This document shows positions 7,707 through 16,554 of a DNA stretch of 64,000 nt, piece by piece. The position numbers and the translations under genes were made by a program. The stretch is from assembly GCA_025458525.1 (NCBI GenBank), contig JALOSF010000005.1, positions 1-64,000 of the forward strand, read 5' to 3'. How positions within the stretch are numbered: position 1 is the first letter of the stretch; each line of letters opens with the position of its first letter. The notes under the pieces are model-generated. The model worked only from the letters and a program-made list of their open reading frames with translations. It made no database searches and was not told where the DNA came from. This stretch comes from Cypionkella sp. (GTDB lineage Bacteria; Pseudomonadota; Alphaproteobacteria; Rhodobacterales; Rhodobacteraceae).

Positions 7707-8981
7707 ATGCTGAACCGCCGCACGTTCCTGAAATCAACCGCCGCCACCGGCGTCACGCTGGCCGCAAGCACGCTTGCCGCCCCCGCCATCGCGCAAGGCG
7801 CCAAGATCAAGCTGGGCTATGTCAGCCCGCAGACCGGCCCGCTGGCAGGCTTTGCCGAAAGCGATGCCTTCAACATCCAGTCCTTCCTCGCCTCCGAGGC
7901 GGGGCAGAATTTCGAGGTGATCGTCAAGGACAGCCAGTCCAGCCCGAACCGCGCCGCCGAGGTTGCCAAGGAACTGATCGTGACCGACGAGATCGACCTG
8001 ATGCTGGTCGCCTCGACCCCCGAAAACACCAACCCCGTGGCCACGACCTGCGAGGCCGAAGGCGTGCCGGTCCTGTCCACCATGGCGCCCTGGCAGCCGT
8101 GGTTCATCGGCCAGCAAGGCAATCCGGGCGATCCGGCAAGCTGGCAACCCTTTGATTTCGCTTTCCACTACTTCTGGGGTCTGGAAGATGTGATCGCCGT
8201 ATTCACCAATATGTGGAGCCAGCTTGAGACCAACAAGATGGTGGGCGGCCTGTTCCCCAATGACGCCGACGGCAATGCCTGGGGCGATCCGAATGTGGGC
8301 GTCGGCCCCGGCTTTGCCGCTGCCGGCTTCCAGTTGACCGATCCTGGCCGCTATCAGAACCTGACCGATGATTTCAGCGCCCAGATCAATGCCTTCAAGG
8401 CGGCAAATGCCCAGATCATCACCGGCGTGGTGATCCCGCCCGATTTCACCACCTTCCGCAATCAGGCGATCCAGCAAGGGTTCAACCCGGCGATCATCAC
8501 GGTCGCCAAGGCGATCCTGTTCCCGCAATCGGTTGAAACGCTGGGGCAGGCGGGGCACAACCTGTCGTCCGAAGTCTGGTGGTCGGCTGCGCATCCGTTC
8601 AAATCCTCCCTGACCGGCGTGTCGGCTGCGGATCTTGCGGCAGACTTCACCGCGCAAACCGGGCGGCCCTGGACCCAGCCCATCGGCTTTATCCATTCGC
8701 TGTTCGAAGTCGCAACCAATGTGATGGGCCGCGTCAGCGACGTCACCGATGCCGAGGCCGTGGCGGCGGCGATCGCGGCCACCAGCATGGATACGATGGT
8801 CGGCAACATCACCTTCAACGGCGCGGGCCTGCCGCCCTTTGCTGCGGCAAACGTCACCAAGACCCCGCTGGTCGGCGGTCAGTGGCGGCGCAAGGAGGAT
8901 GGCACTTTTGATCTTGTGGTCGTCGATAACAAGACCGCGCCCACGATCCCGACCCAAGGCGTGATGGAAGCGCTGGCTTGA
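7707..8981 (+). CDS. ABC transporter substrate-binding protein, branched-chain amino acid/aromatic type, Tat-exported
   Basis: Periplasmic binding protein of a HAAT-family importer (LivJ/LivK fold), 424 residues. It starts MLNRRTFLKSTAATG, a twin-arginine signal with cleavage probably after APAIAQ. The mature part opens KIKLGYVSPQTGPLAGFAES, typical of type I periplasmic binding proteins. GGGAGGA precedes the start by 6 nt. Embedded in a ring-cleavage operon, it most likely binds a phenolic or aromatic acid rather than leucine (inference from context). A hairpin follows the stop. Confidence 0.9.
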   Translation: MLNRRTFLKSTAATGVTLAASTLAAPAIAQGAKIKLGYVSPQTGPLAGFAESDAFNIQSFLASEAGQNFEVIVKDSQSSPNRAAEVAKELIVTDEIDLMLVASTPENTNPVATTCEAEGVPVLSTMAPWQPWFIGQQGNPGDPASWQPFDFAFHYFWGLEDVIAVFTNMWSQLETNKMVGGLFPNDADGNAWGDPNVGVGPGFAAAGFQLTDPGRYQNLTDDFSAQINAFKAANAQIITGVVIPPDFTTFRNQAIQQGFNPAIITVAKAILFPQSVETLGQAGHNLSSEVWWSAAHPFKSSLTGVSAADLAADFTAQTGRPWTQPIGFIHSLFEVATNVMGRVSDVTDAEAVAAAIAATSMDTMVGNITFNGAGLPPFAAANVTKTPLVGGQWRRKEDGTFDLVVVDNKTAPTIPTQGVMEALA

Positions 8982-8991
8982 TGACGCATGC

Positions 8992-9011
8992 CCCGGGGGC
9001 GACCCCGGGGC
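8992..9011 (+). other. Intercistronic hairpin with GCGA tetraloop
   Basis: Two CCCCGGGG arms flank a four-base GCGA loop, which fits the stable GNRA class, 10 nt after the binding-protein stop and before livG. There is no T run, and the operon plainly continues. It fits a 3' stabiliser or partial terminator that raises binding-protein expression over the membrane components (inference). Confidence 0.6.
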
Positions 9012-9030
9012 CCACCGCCCAGGAGATGCC

Positions 9031-9753
9031 ATGACCCCGATCCTCAGCCTTGCCGATGTTTCAAAAAGCTACGGCGCCCTCAAGGTAACTGATGGCGTCA
9101 GCTTCGAGGTGCCGCGCGGGCAGGCGCTGGGCATCATCGGGCCGAATGGCGCGGGCAAGTCCACCTTGTTCAACCTGATCACCGGCAATGTGATGGCCGA
9201 TCAGGGGCGGATCAGCTTTCTTGGGCAGGATGTGACCCGCATGGCGGCAATGCGCCGGGTCAAGATGGGGGTGGGGCGCAGTTTCCAGATCCCGCAACCC
9301 TTTGAAACGCTGACGGTGTTTGAAAACCTGCTGACGGCGGCCAGTTTTGGCCGCGATCTGCCCGAGGCGGCTGTGGCCGACGAGTGCGCCCGCATCCTTG
9401 ACCAGACCGAGCTGATGCGCCGCGCCAATACCCGTGCGGGGCAATTGTCGCTGCTGGAGCGCAAGCGGCTTGAACTGGCCCGCGCGATGGCGACGGGGCC
9501 AGAGCTTTTGCTGCTGGATGAAATCGCAGGCGGGCTGACCGAGGGCGAATGCAAGGCCCTGGTCGCCACCATTCGCGCGATTCATGCCAGCGGGACCACG
9601 ATCATCTGGATCGAACATGTGCTGCACGCGCTGACATCGGTGGTCGAACGGCTGCTGGTGCTGGATTTTGGCCGCGTGATCGGGATCGGCGCGCCGGATC
9701 AGATCATGGCCAGCCGCGAGGTGCGCGAGATCTATCTGGGGATCGAGGTATGA
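9031..9753 (+). CDS. ABC transporter ATP-binding protein (LivG type)
   Basis: Cytoplasmic ATPase of the aromatic/branched-chain-type importer, 240 residues. Walker A is GPNGAGKSTLF (about residues 36-46), the signature is GQLSLLERKRLELARAM (about 138-154) and Walker B is LLLLDEIAGGLTEGE (about 158-172), all with LivG wording. AGGAGA precedes the start. It ends in an ATGA overlap with livF, so the two ATPases are translationally coupled. Confidence 0.93.
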   Translation: MTPILSLADVSKSYGALKVTDGVSFEVPRGQALGIIGPNGAGKSTLFNLITGNVMADQGRISFLGQDVTRMAAMRRVKMGVGRSFQIPQPFETLTVFENLLTAASFGRDLPEAAVADECARILDQTELMRRANTRAGQLSLLERKRLELARAMATGPELLLLDEIAGGLTEGECKALVATIRAIHASGTTIIWIEHVLHALTSVVERLLVLDFGRVIGIGAPDQIMASREVREIYLGIEV

Positions 9754-10460
9754 GCATCCTGCTGCAAACCATTGGCCTGACAGCGCAATACGGCGATTTC
9801 CGCGCGCTGTTCGGGGTGGATATCGAATTGAACGCGGGCGAGACGGTCGCGATCATCGGGGCCAACGGGGCGGGGAAATCGACGCTGCTGCGCTCGATCA
9901 CCGGGGTTCTGGTCAATGCACCCGAACAGGTTCTGCATCGTGGCACGCCGATTGGCGCCTTGCCTGCCGATCAGGTGATGGCGCGCGGCATCGCCATGGT
10001 GCCCGAGGGGCGCAAGCTCTTTCCTTCGCTGACGGTCGAGGAAAACCTGCTGATCGGCGGCCAGATGCGGCGCGTTGCGGGGCCGTGGACGCTGGAGGCG
10101 GTCTATGACCTGTTCCCCATCCTGCGAGAGCGGCGGTTGAACCCGGGCACCGCCTTGTCTGGCGGGCAGCAGCAGATGGTGGCGATTGGCCGGGCGCTGA
10201 TGTCGAACCCGGAAATCCTGCTGTGCGACGAGATCAGCCTTGGTCTCGCGCCGGTGGTGATCCGCGACATCTATGCCGCGATGCCGCGCATCAAGGCGTC
10301 CGGCGCGTCTGTCATCATCGTGGAGCAGGACATCGGCCAGGCGCTGCGCGTCGCCGACCGGGTCTATTGCATGATGGAGGGCCGCGTCACCCTGACAGGC
10401 GCCGCCGCAACCATCAGCCGCGAGGCCATTCACACCGCCTATTTCGGAGATGCCGCATGA
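9750..10460 (+). CDS. ABC transporter ATP-binding protein (LivF type)
   Basis: The second ATPase of the importer, 236 residues. Walker A is GANGAGKSTLLRSITG, followed by MVPEGRKLFPSLTVEENL, the LivF hallmark. The signature is LSGGQQQMVAIGRALM and Walker B is ILLCDEISLGLAP. The start ATG at 9750 overlaps the livG stop as ATGA, and its own stop overlaps livH the same way. Confidence 0.94.
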   Translation: MSILLQTIGLTAQYGDFRALFGVDIELNAGETVAIIGANGAGKSTLLRSITGVLVNAPEQVLHRGTPIGALPADQVMARGIAMVPEGRKLFPSLTVEENLLIGGQMRRVAGPWTLEAVYDLFPILRERRLNPGTALSGGQQQMVAIGRALMSNPEILLCDEISLGLAPVVIRDIYAAMPRIKASGASVIIVEQDIGQALRVADRVYCMMEGRVTLTGAAATISREAIHTAYFGDAA

Positions 10461-11320
10461 TCTGGATCGATACCTTGGTGCAGGGCATCTTGCTGGGCGG
10501 TCTTTATGCGCTGTTCGCCGCTGGCCTTAGCCTGATGTTCGGGATCATGCGGCTGGTCAATCTGGCGCATGGCGATCTGATCGTGCTGGCGGCCTATCTG
10601 TTGCTGGTGCTTGTCACCATGACCGGGATGCACCCGTTTGTCGCGGTGCTGATCGCGGCGCCGGTGATGTTCGCGATTGGCTGGGGTTTGCAGCGCGTGG
10701 TGCTGAACCGCACGCTAGGCAAGGACATCCTGCCGCCGCTGCTGGTGACTTTCGGCCTGTCGGTGGTGTTGCAAAACGCGCTGCTCGAAGGCTTTACCGC
10801 CGACAGCCGCCGCATTCCGGCGGGGCCGCTGGAAACCGCCTCGCTTGATCTTGGCGTGGTCACGGTGGGGGTGATGCCGCTGTTGACCTTTCTGACGGCG
10901 GTTGGCGTCATCATCGGCCTGAATCAGATCTTCTACCGCACCGCGCTGGGCCGCGCCTTTCGGGCCACCTCGGATGATCCCGTCACGGCCAGCCTGATGG
11001 GGATTAATCCGGGGCGGGTGTTTGCGGTGGCGACGGGGCTTGCCATGGTGGTGGTGACGATCGCCGCGCTTTACCTTGGCATGCGCTCGAATTTTGACCC
11101 GTCGATCGGGCCGGCCCGGCTGATCTATGCCTTCGAGGCGGTGATCATCGGCGGGCTTGGCAGCCTGTGGGGCACGCTGGCGGGCGGGGTCATCATCGGG
11201 GTGGCGCAGACCTTTGGCGCCGCGATCAACCCCGAATGGCAGATTCTGGCCGGGCATATCGCCTTTGTCGTCGTATTGCTGATCCGGCCGCGCGGGCTTT
11301 TCCCGCGCGCCAATGACTGA
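10457..11320 (+). CDS. ABC transporter permease (LivH type)
   Basis: An inner-membrane permease of 287 residues with about eight hydrophobic segments. It begins WIDTLVQGILLGGLYALFAAG and carries the LivH-typical GLSLMFGIMRLVNLAHGD. Near the C-terminus GGLGSLWGTLAGGVIIG marks the contact region with the ATPases. It overlaps livF by 4 nt and livM by 8 nt. Confidence 0.93.
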   Translation: MIWIDTLVQGILLGGLYALFAAGLSLMFGIMRLVNLAHGDLIVLAAYLLLVLVTMTGMHPFVAVLIAAPVMFAIGWGLQRVVLNRTLGKDILPPLLVTFGLSVVLQNALLEGFTADSRRIPAGPLETASLDLGVVTVGVMPLLTFLTAVGVIIGLNQIFYRTALGRAFRATSDDPVTASLMGINPGRVFAVATGLAMVVVTIAALYLGMRSNFDPSIGPARLIYAFEAVIIGGLGSLWGTLAGGVIIGVAQTFGAAINPEWQILAGHIAFVVVLLIRPRGLFPRAND

Positions 11321-12389
11321 GGGGGCGGGCATGGCTCGGACTTACCGCGTCACCACGCGCACCCGTGCGGGGCAGATCACCGGGCTTTTCGCCTTGGCGC
11401 TGGTGGCGCTGGGCGTGGTGTTGCCCGCCTTTGTGCCGCGCGGGGTGATCCTGGATCTGTTCTTCATCCTGACCATGCTGACGCTGGCGCAGCTGTGGAA
11501 CCTGCTGGCCGGTTACGGCGGGCTGGTCAGCGTTGGCCAGCAGGCCTTTGTCGGCATCGGGGCCTATGCGATGTTTGCGGCCGTGATCCTGTGGGGGATG
11601 AATCCGGTCCCCGCGATCCTTGTGGGCGGGGGTGTGGCGGTGCTGCTGGCTGTGCCTTCGGCGTTTTTCGCCTTTCGCCTGCAAGGGGCCTATTTCGCCA
11701 TCGGCACCTGGGTGGTGGCGGAAATCACCCGTCTTTCCATCGCGCAATGGAAGGCGCTTGGCGGCGGCACCGGAACCTCGCTCCCGCGGGAGGCGACGGG
11801 CAATATCATGGGCGTCGATCTGGTGCGCAGCCTGTTCGGCGTGCGCGAGGCGGCGGCGCGCGACATCCTTGCCTATTGGCTGGCGCTGGCCCTGGCGGTC
11901 GTGACCATCGGCGCGATCTACATGCTCTTGCGCAACCGGCTGGGTCTGGCGCTGGCCGCGGTGCGCGACAACACCGAGGCCGCGCGGTCGGTCGGGGTGG
12001 ATGCCGGGCGGCTCAAATGGGTGGTCTATCTGTTGACGGCGCTGGGCACCGGGTTGACCGGCGCCCTGATCCATCTGCAAACCGCCCGCATCTCGCCCGA
12101 CGCGGCGTTCAGCGTCACCAACTGGACCGCCTATGTCATCTTCATCGTCGTCATCGGCGGCATCGGCACCATCGAAGGCCCGATCCTGGGCGTTCTGGTG
12201 TTCTTTGCGCTGCAAACGCTGCTGGCCGATTACGGCACCTGGTATCTGCTGGCGCTGGGGCTGATCGGCATTGCGGTCATGCTTTTTGCCCCGCGTGGGC
12301 TGTGGGGGCTGATCTCGGCCCGCACCGGCATTCATCTGTTCCCCGTGCAGCGCCGCCTGCTGGGGCAAGACCAACTCAAGGGAGACTGA
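11313..12389 (+). CDS. ABC transporter permease (LivM type)
   Basis: The second permease, 358 residues, with about nine transmembrane stretches. LivM motifs are visible: LWNLLAGYGGLVSVGQQAFV, FFAFRLQGAYFAIGTWVVAE, RDNTEAARSVGVD and VIGGIGTIEGPILGVLVFF. An alternative start, MARTYRV at 11331, would remove the overlap with livH. Three bases separate its stop from the monooxygenase start. Confidence 0.92.
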   Translation: MTEGAGMARTYRVTTRTRAGQITGLFALALVALGVVLPAFVPRGVILDLFFILTMLTLAQLWNLLAGYGGLVSVGQQAFVGIGAYAMFAAVILWGMNPVPAILVGGGVAVLLAVPSAFFAFRLQGAYFAIGTWVVAEITRLSIAQWKALGGGTGTSLPREATGNIMGVDLVRSLFGVREAAARDILAYWLALALAVVTIGAIYMLLRNRLGLALAAVRDNTEAARSVGVDAGRLKWVVYLLTALGTGLTGALIHLQTARISPDAAFSVTNWTAYVIFIVVIGGIGTIEGPILGVLVFFALQTLLADYGTWYLLALGLIGIAVMLFAPRGLWGLISARTGIHLFPVQRRLLGQDQLKGD

Positions 12390-12392
12390 ACC

Positions 12393-14147
12393 ATGGCCGA
12401 TATCACAACCGATGTGCTGGTGATCGGAACGGGGCCTGCCGGGTCCGCCACTGCCGCGCTGCTTGCGACCCAAGGGGTCGATGTGATGGTGGTCAACCGC
12501 TATCGCTGGCTGGCCAACAGCCCGCGCGCCCATATCACCAATCAACGCACGATGGAGGTGCTGCGCGACCTTGGCCCCGAGGTGGAGCACGAGGCCTATC
12601 TGCACGCCACCCCGAAAGAGCTGATGGGCAACAACGTCTTTTGCACCTCGCTTGCCGGAGAGGAGCTTGGCCGCATCGCAACCTGGGGCACATCGCCCGC
12701 CTCGGCGGCGGAACATGCGCTGTCCTCGCCCACCGCGATGAACGACCTGCCGCAGACCTATATGGAACCCTTGCTGTTCAAGACCGCCTGCGCGCGCGGG
12801 GCGCAAGGCCGGATGAGCTGCGAATACCTGAGCCATGAGCAGGATGCAGACGGCGTGACCGCCACCTTGCGCGACCGGCTGACGGTGCGCGATTTCACGG
12901 TGCGCGCGCGCTATCTGGTGGGGGCTGATGGCGGCAACAGCCTGGTGGCCGAACATGCCGGCATCCCGCTCGAAGGCCAGATGGGGGTCGCCGGATCGAT
13001 CAACCTTTTGTGCAAGATGGACCTGTCGGCCTATGTCGCGCACCGGCCTTCGGTTCTTTATTGGGTGATGCAGCCCGGCTCCAACGTGGGTGGGATCGGC
13101 ATGGGCGTGGTGCGGATGGTGCGGCCGTGGAATGAATGGCTGATCATCTGGGGCTATGACATCACCAAGCCCCGGCCCGAGCTGACCGAGGAGGAGGCAA
13201 AGGCGATCATCCGCCAGCTGGTCGGGGTGCCGGATATCGAGATCGACCTGACCGCGATCAGCTATTGGACGGTGAACAACGTCTATGCCACGCATATGCA
13301 GAACGGGCGGGTGTTCGTGATGGGCGATGCGGCGCACCGCCACCCGCCGTCAAACGGCCTTGGTTCGAATACGTCAATTCAAGACGCGTTCAACATGGCG
13401 TGGAAGCTGTCGATGGTTCTGAAAGGTCAAGCCAGTCCTGCGCTGCTGGACAGCTATTCGCCCGAGCGCGCCCCGGTGGCCAAGCAGATCGTGACCCGCG
13501 CCAACAAGTCGATCCCCGAATTCGGCCCGATCTTTCAGGCGCTGGGCATGGATGGCAGTTTCGACCATGCCCGCATTCAGGCCAACATGGACGCGCGCTG
13601 CGATGCCACCCCCGAGGCCGAGGCGCAGCGCGAGGCCTTGCGGCAGGCGATCGCCTACAAGAAATATGAATTCGACGCCCACGGGGTAGAGATGAACCAG
13701 CGCTACAGCTCTGGCGCCATCGTCACCGATGGCCAGCCCGAGCCGCCCTTTACCCAGGATGCCGAACTGCATTACCAGCCGACCACCTGGCCCGGCGCGC
13801 GCTTGCCGCATGTCTGGGTGTTCGACACCAAGGGGCGCAAACTCTCGACGCTGGATCTGTGCGGGCAAGGGCAATTCACGCTGTTGACCGGGATCGGCGG
13901 TCAGCCTTGGGTGGAGGCCGCGCAGGCCGAGGCGGCAAAGCGCGGCATCCCGCTGCGCACCCATGTCATCGGGCCGCGCCAGCCGATTGCCGACCACAGC
14001 GGCGATTGGGCGCGGGCGCGCGAAATCTCGGACGCGGGCTGTCTCTTGGTGCGCCCCGATCACCACGTCGCCTGGCGCAGTCCGGCGCTGAGCGCGGATC
14101 CTGCGGGTGATCTCTCCCGCGTTCTGACCGCAATCCTGGGGAAGTGA
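12393..14147 (+). CDS. FAD-dependent phenol/resorcinol hydroxylase (TfdB-like)
   Basis: A class A flavoprotein monooxygenase, 584 residues, expected to add an ortho hydroxyl to a phenolic ring with NAD(P)H and O2. The FAD Rossmann motif is VLVIGTGPAGSATAALLATQ (residues 8-27). The DG motif is RYLVGADGGNSLVAEHAGI (about 171-189). The GD motif is VFVMGDAAHRHPPSNGLGSN, followed by DAFNMAWKLSMVLKG. The C-terminal thioredoxin-like domain of the phenol 2-monooxygenase/TfdB branch is present. Coupled to an intradiol dioxygenase 1 nt downstream, it most plausibly makes hydroxyquinol from resorcinol or a similar diphenol (inference). Confidence 0.9.
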   Translation: MADITTDVLVIGTGPAGSATAALLATQGVDVMVVNRYRWLANSPRAHITNQRTMEVLRDLGPEVEHEAYLHATPKELMGNNVFCTSLAGEELGRIATWGTSPASAAEHALSSPTAMNDLPQTYMEPLLFKTACARGAQGRMSCEYLSHEQDADGVTATLRDRLTVRDFTVRARYLVGADGGNSLVAEHAGIPLEGQMGVAGSINLLCKMDLSAYVAHRPSVLYWVMQPGSNVGGIGMGVVRMVRPWNEWLIIWGYDITKPRPELTEEEAKAIIRQLVGVPDIEIDLTAISYWTVNNVYATHMQNGRVFVMGDAAHRHPPSNGLGSNTSIQDAFNMAWKLSMVLKGQASPALLDSYSPERAPVAKQIVTRANKSIPEFGPIFQALGMDGSFDHARIQANMDARCDATPEAEAQREALRQAIAYKKYEFDAHGVEMNQRYSSGAIVTDGQPEPPFTQDAELHYQPTTWPGARLPHVWVFDTKGRKLSTLDLCGQGQFTLLTGIGGQPWVEAAQAEAAKRGIPLRTHVIGPRQPIADHSGDWARAREISDAGCLLVRPDHHVAWRSPALSADPAGDLSRVLTAILGK

Positions 14148-14148
14148 C

Positions 14149-15027
14149 ATGACCGAATATTTTACCGAAGCCCGGTCGGCCGAGGCGGTCATCGCCCGCA
14201 ACGCCGCCGAAAACCCGCGGCTGCAACAGGTGATGGCGGTGATCGTCACCAAGCTGCACGAAGCGGTGAAGGAAATCGAACCGACGCAGGACGAATGGAT
14301 GCAAGCCATCCAGTTCCTGACCGAAACCGGCCATATGTGCAGTGATTGGCGGCAAGAGTTCATCTTGCTGTCCGATATCCTTGGCGTGTCGATGCTGGTG
14401 GATGCGATCAACAACCGCAAACCCTCGGGCGCGTCGGAAAGCACGGTTCTTGGCCCGTTTCATGTGGAGGATGCGCCCGAATTGCCGATGGGGGCCGACA
14501 TCTGCCTTGACCAGAAGGGCACCCCGATGCGGGTGCATGGCCGGATCGTCGATACCGAAGGCAACCCGGTGGCGGGGGCCAAGATCGATGTCTGGCAGGC
14601 GAATGACGAAGGGTTTTACGACGTGCAGCAAAAGGGCATTCAGCCCGATTTCAACCTGCGCGGCGTGTTTCGGACCGGGGCGGATGGCCGCTATCACTTT
14701 CGCGGGGTAAAGCCGAAATTCTATCCGATACCCGATGACGGGCCGGTGGGGCGGCTGCTGCGGGCCTTGGGGCGGCATCCTTATCGTCCGGCGCATCTGC
14801 ATTACATCATCACCGCGCCCGGCTTTGCGCCGCTGATCACCCATATCTTCGATCCCGACGATCCCTATATCGCCTCGGATGCGGTGTTTGGCGTCAAGGA
14901 AAGCCTTCTGGCCGCCTTCAAACCCGTGGACGACCCGGCCCTGATCGCGGCGGCGGGGTTTGCGGGCCCGTTCCTTGATACCGAGTTCGATTTCATCCTG
15001 GCCCGCGCGCAAACGCCGCCAAAATGA
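14149..15027 (+). CDS. Intradiol dioxygenase (hydroxyquinol 1,2-dioxygenase), copy 2
   Basis: The second Fe(III) intradiol enzyme of the operon, 292 residues. Ligands are Tyr157 (DEGFYDVQ), Tyr192 (PKFYPIPDDGPVG), His216 and His218 (RPAHLHY). The GADICLD and LGPFHVEDAPE segments match hydroxyquinol 1,2-dioxygenases better than catechol enzymes. It follows the hydroxylase by 1 nt, so the two steps hydroxylation and ortho cleavage are coupled. It should make maleylacetate for the reductase encoded at 6623. It is the last gene of the operon; no strong terminator follows. Confidence 0.92.
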   Translation: MTEYFTEARSAEAVIARNAAENPRLQQVMAVIVTKLHEAVKEIEPTQDEWMQAIQFLTETGHMCSDWRQEFILLSDILGVSMLVDAINNRKPSGASESTVLGPFHVEDAPELPMGADICLDQKGTPMRVHGRIVDTEGNPVAGAKIDVWQANDEGFYDVQQKGIQPDFNLRGVFRTGADGRYHFRGVKPKFYPIPDDGPVGRLLRALGRHPYRPAHLHYIITAPGFAPLITHIFDPDDPYIASDAVFGVKESLLAAFKPVDDPALIAAAGFAGPFLDTEFDFILARAQTPPK

Positions 15028-15104
15028 CGCTTGCGTGATATGGCATATTGATTGTGCTGGGGAATTCGGTGTCTGGTGTCATCAAACACGCACAGGCTTT
15101 CCCC

Positions 15105-15569
15105 ATGATACCCACGATCGCGCTGGAAACACCGCTCGGCCCCGACCTTGATCTGTTGATGCAGCGCCATACCGCCGACATGCATGCCGACACGCCCCCC
15201 GAAAGCATTCACATGATGGATGCCACCCAACTTGCCAGCCCCGGCATCTGGTTCTTCGTGATGCGTGAGGAGGGGGTGCCGATCGGGATGGGCGCGTTCA
15301 AGCGCATCGACGCCACCCATGCCGAGATCAAGTCGATGCATATTCTGGCCGAAGTGCGGGGCAGGGGCCTGTCACGCCGGATGCTTGAACATCTGGTGGA
15401 TGCGGCCCGCGCCGAGGGCTTTACCCGCCTGTCGCTTGAAACCGGGGTGCAGCCGACTTTTGTCGCGGCCCGGGCGCTTTATGCCAATGCGGGCTTTACC
15501 GAGTGCCCGCCGTTCGAGGGCTATGAAGACGACCCCAATTCGGTGTTCATGACGCGCAGTCTGCTTTGA
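15105..15569 (+). CDS. GNAT-family N-acetyltransferase
   Basis: A cytosolic acyl-CoA-dependent acetyltransferase of 154 residues. The acetyl-CoA binding core reads MHILAEVRGRGLSRRMLEHL (about residues 84-103), the R/Q-x-x-G-x-G/A loop, followed by LSLETGVQ, ARALYANAGF and CPPFEGY typical of this small GNAT group. The start MIPTIALETPLG was preferred over an upstream GTG/ATG that would add non-conserved residues. Its substrate is unknown. It stands alone between the aromatic operon and a minus-strand small gene. Confidence 0.85.
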   Translation: MIPTIALETPLGPDLDLLMQRHTADMHADTPPESIHMMDATQLASPGIWFFVMREEGVPIGMGAFKRIDATHAEIKSMHILAEVRGRGLSRRMLEHLVDAARAEGFTRLSLETGVQPTFVAARALYANAGFTECPPFEGYEDDPNSVFMTRSLL

Positions 15570-15676
15570 CGCGGCGTGCCGCGGCGCGCGGCTGCGGGGT
15601 TCGGGCGGCAGAAGGGGGGGCGGCACTGGCCCGAAAGCGCGGCCCACAAACAGGTGCCCGGCCCCGACTGACACGC

Positions 15677-15693
15677 CCGGCGCGCTGCGCCGG
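15677..15693. terminator. Hairpin between convergent genes
   Basis: CCGGCGC and GCGCCGG form a 7-bp perfect stem around a 3-base loop in the 151-bp gap between the acetyltransferase and the convergent small-protein gene. No T tract is present on either strand, so intrinsic termination is only possible, not proven. The rest of the gap shows nothing coding. Confidence 0.35.
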
Positions 15694-15720
15694 ACATGTC
15701 ACGGTCATGAACCCGGACGA

Positions 15721-15918
15721 TCAGGCCAGAGCGTGCTTTGCCGCATCAAGTTCGCGGTTGCACTCGGCGTCATTCTTGGCGGTGTGCGCCTTTTCGGCCG
15801 CCTGATAATGCTTCAGGGCCGCATCCTTTTTGGGGCCGGCTTCGGCTTTGTCCCAAACCGCCTTGACGGATTTCATCTTGTCTTCCGTGCTGGGCATCGG
15901 TGTTTTCGCGTCCATCAT
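15721..15918 (-). CDS. Small helical protein, 65 residues, unknown function
   Basis: A short, charged, Ala/Lys-rich protein with no signal peptide or membrane segment. Alternating KAVWDKAEAGPKKDAALKHY and QAAEKAHTAKNDAECNREL suggest two amphipathic helices. AAGGA lies 7 nt before the ATG pair; the second ATG at 15915 is an equally good start. I recall similar short proteins in Rhodobacteraceae but know no function. It is monocistronic by context. Confidence 0.7.
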   Translation of the reverse strand: MMDAKTPMPSTEDKMKSVKAVWDKAEAGPKKDAALKHYQAAEKAHTAKNDAECNRELDAAKHALA

Positions 15919-16115
15919 CTTGTAGATCCTTTATATGTCTGTCGGGCAGGGCCAGGGTTTTCCAACACGGAAAGCCTTGCCCTTGCCCTGAACAGAGCAC
16001 GGCGGCGAAGGAGTGAGCCGTCCCCTTATCCCTAGCGCGTCACGCGCGGGCCAAGGCTGATCCATGTTGGTCTTTCTGACGTGTCTTGCAGATCGGCGGA
16101 AACGCGCCCGCCCAC

Positions 16116-16352
16116 CTATCGCCGCCGGACAGAGTTTCCGCCGGCAAGGATTGCATTGATCAAGGCCGCAACCGCGGCGTGCAGATCGGCCATGCCATCT
16201 TCGCCCGGATCATTGGCATGCGCCGCCGCAGCATCGCGCAGGATGCCGACGATTTCACGTTCGGGCAGAACGTTGCGGTCATTCAGCGCCAGAAGCAGGG
16301 ACTCGCAGATGGCGAGCGCGGCGGTGCCCGCCACATCTGGAAGGTTTTTCAT
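16116..16352 (-). CDS. Small conserved-type protein, 78 residues, unknown function
   Basis: A mostly helical cytosolic protein: KNLPDVAGTAALAICESLLL, then LPEREIVGILRDAAAAHAND and LHAAVAALINAILAG. The start ATG at 16352 is preceded by a GGGAAA purine stretch; in-frame upstream codons carry no recognisable sequence. The composition resembles short hypothetical proteins common in Rhodobacterales. It is divergent from the Crp/Fnr regulator gene at 16555 across a 202-bp gap. Confidence 0.65.
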   Translation of the reverse strand: MKNLPDVAGTAALAICESLLLALNDRNVLPEREIVGILRDAAAAHANDPGEDGMADLHAAVAALINAILAGGNSVRRR

Positions 16353-16554
16353 GTGTTTCCCTTTCGCTTGCGGCATCACGCCCATGCGTCTGACAGCCGC
16401 AAAATCATTTTCGACACCAGTGTGGCAGACCCGTGCTAGGCTGGGCTGACGCAGATCAGCATCATCTCGCGCGCGGTGAATAAGACAGAGGCTCTGCGGT
16501 ATCGTCCGCGCAAGGTGCGCGGGGGCGCGCGCGTCCCGAAAGGATTGGCCACGG

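Noticed and set aside
11226-13343. 705-codon minus-strand open frame opposite livM and the hydroxylase
   Set aside because: Composition is Arg/His/Gln-rich shadow sequence with no domain; both plus-strand genes are clear.
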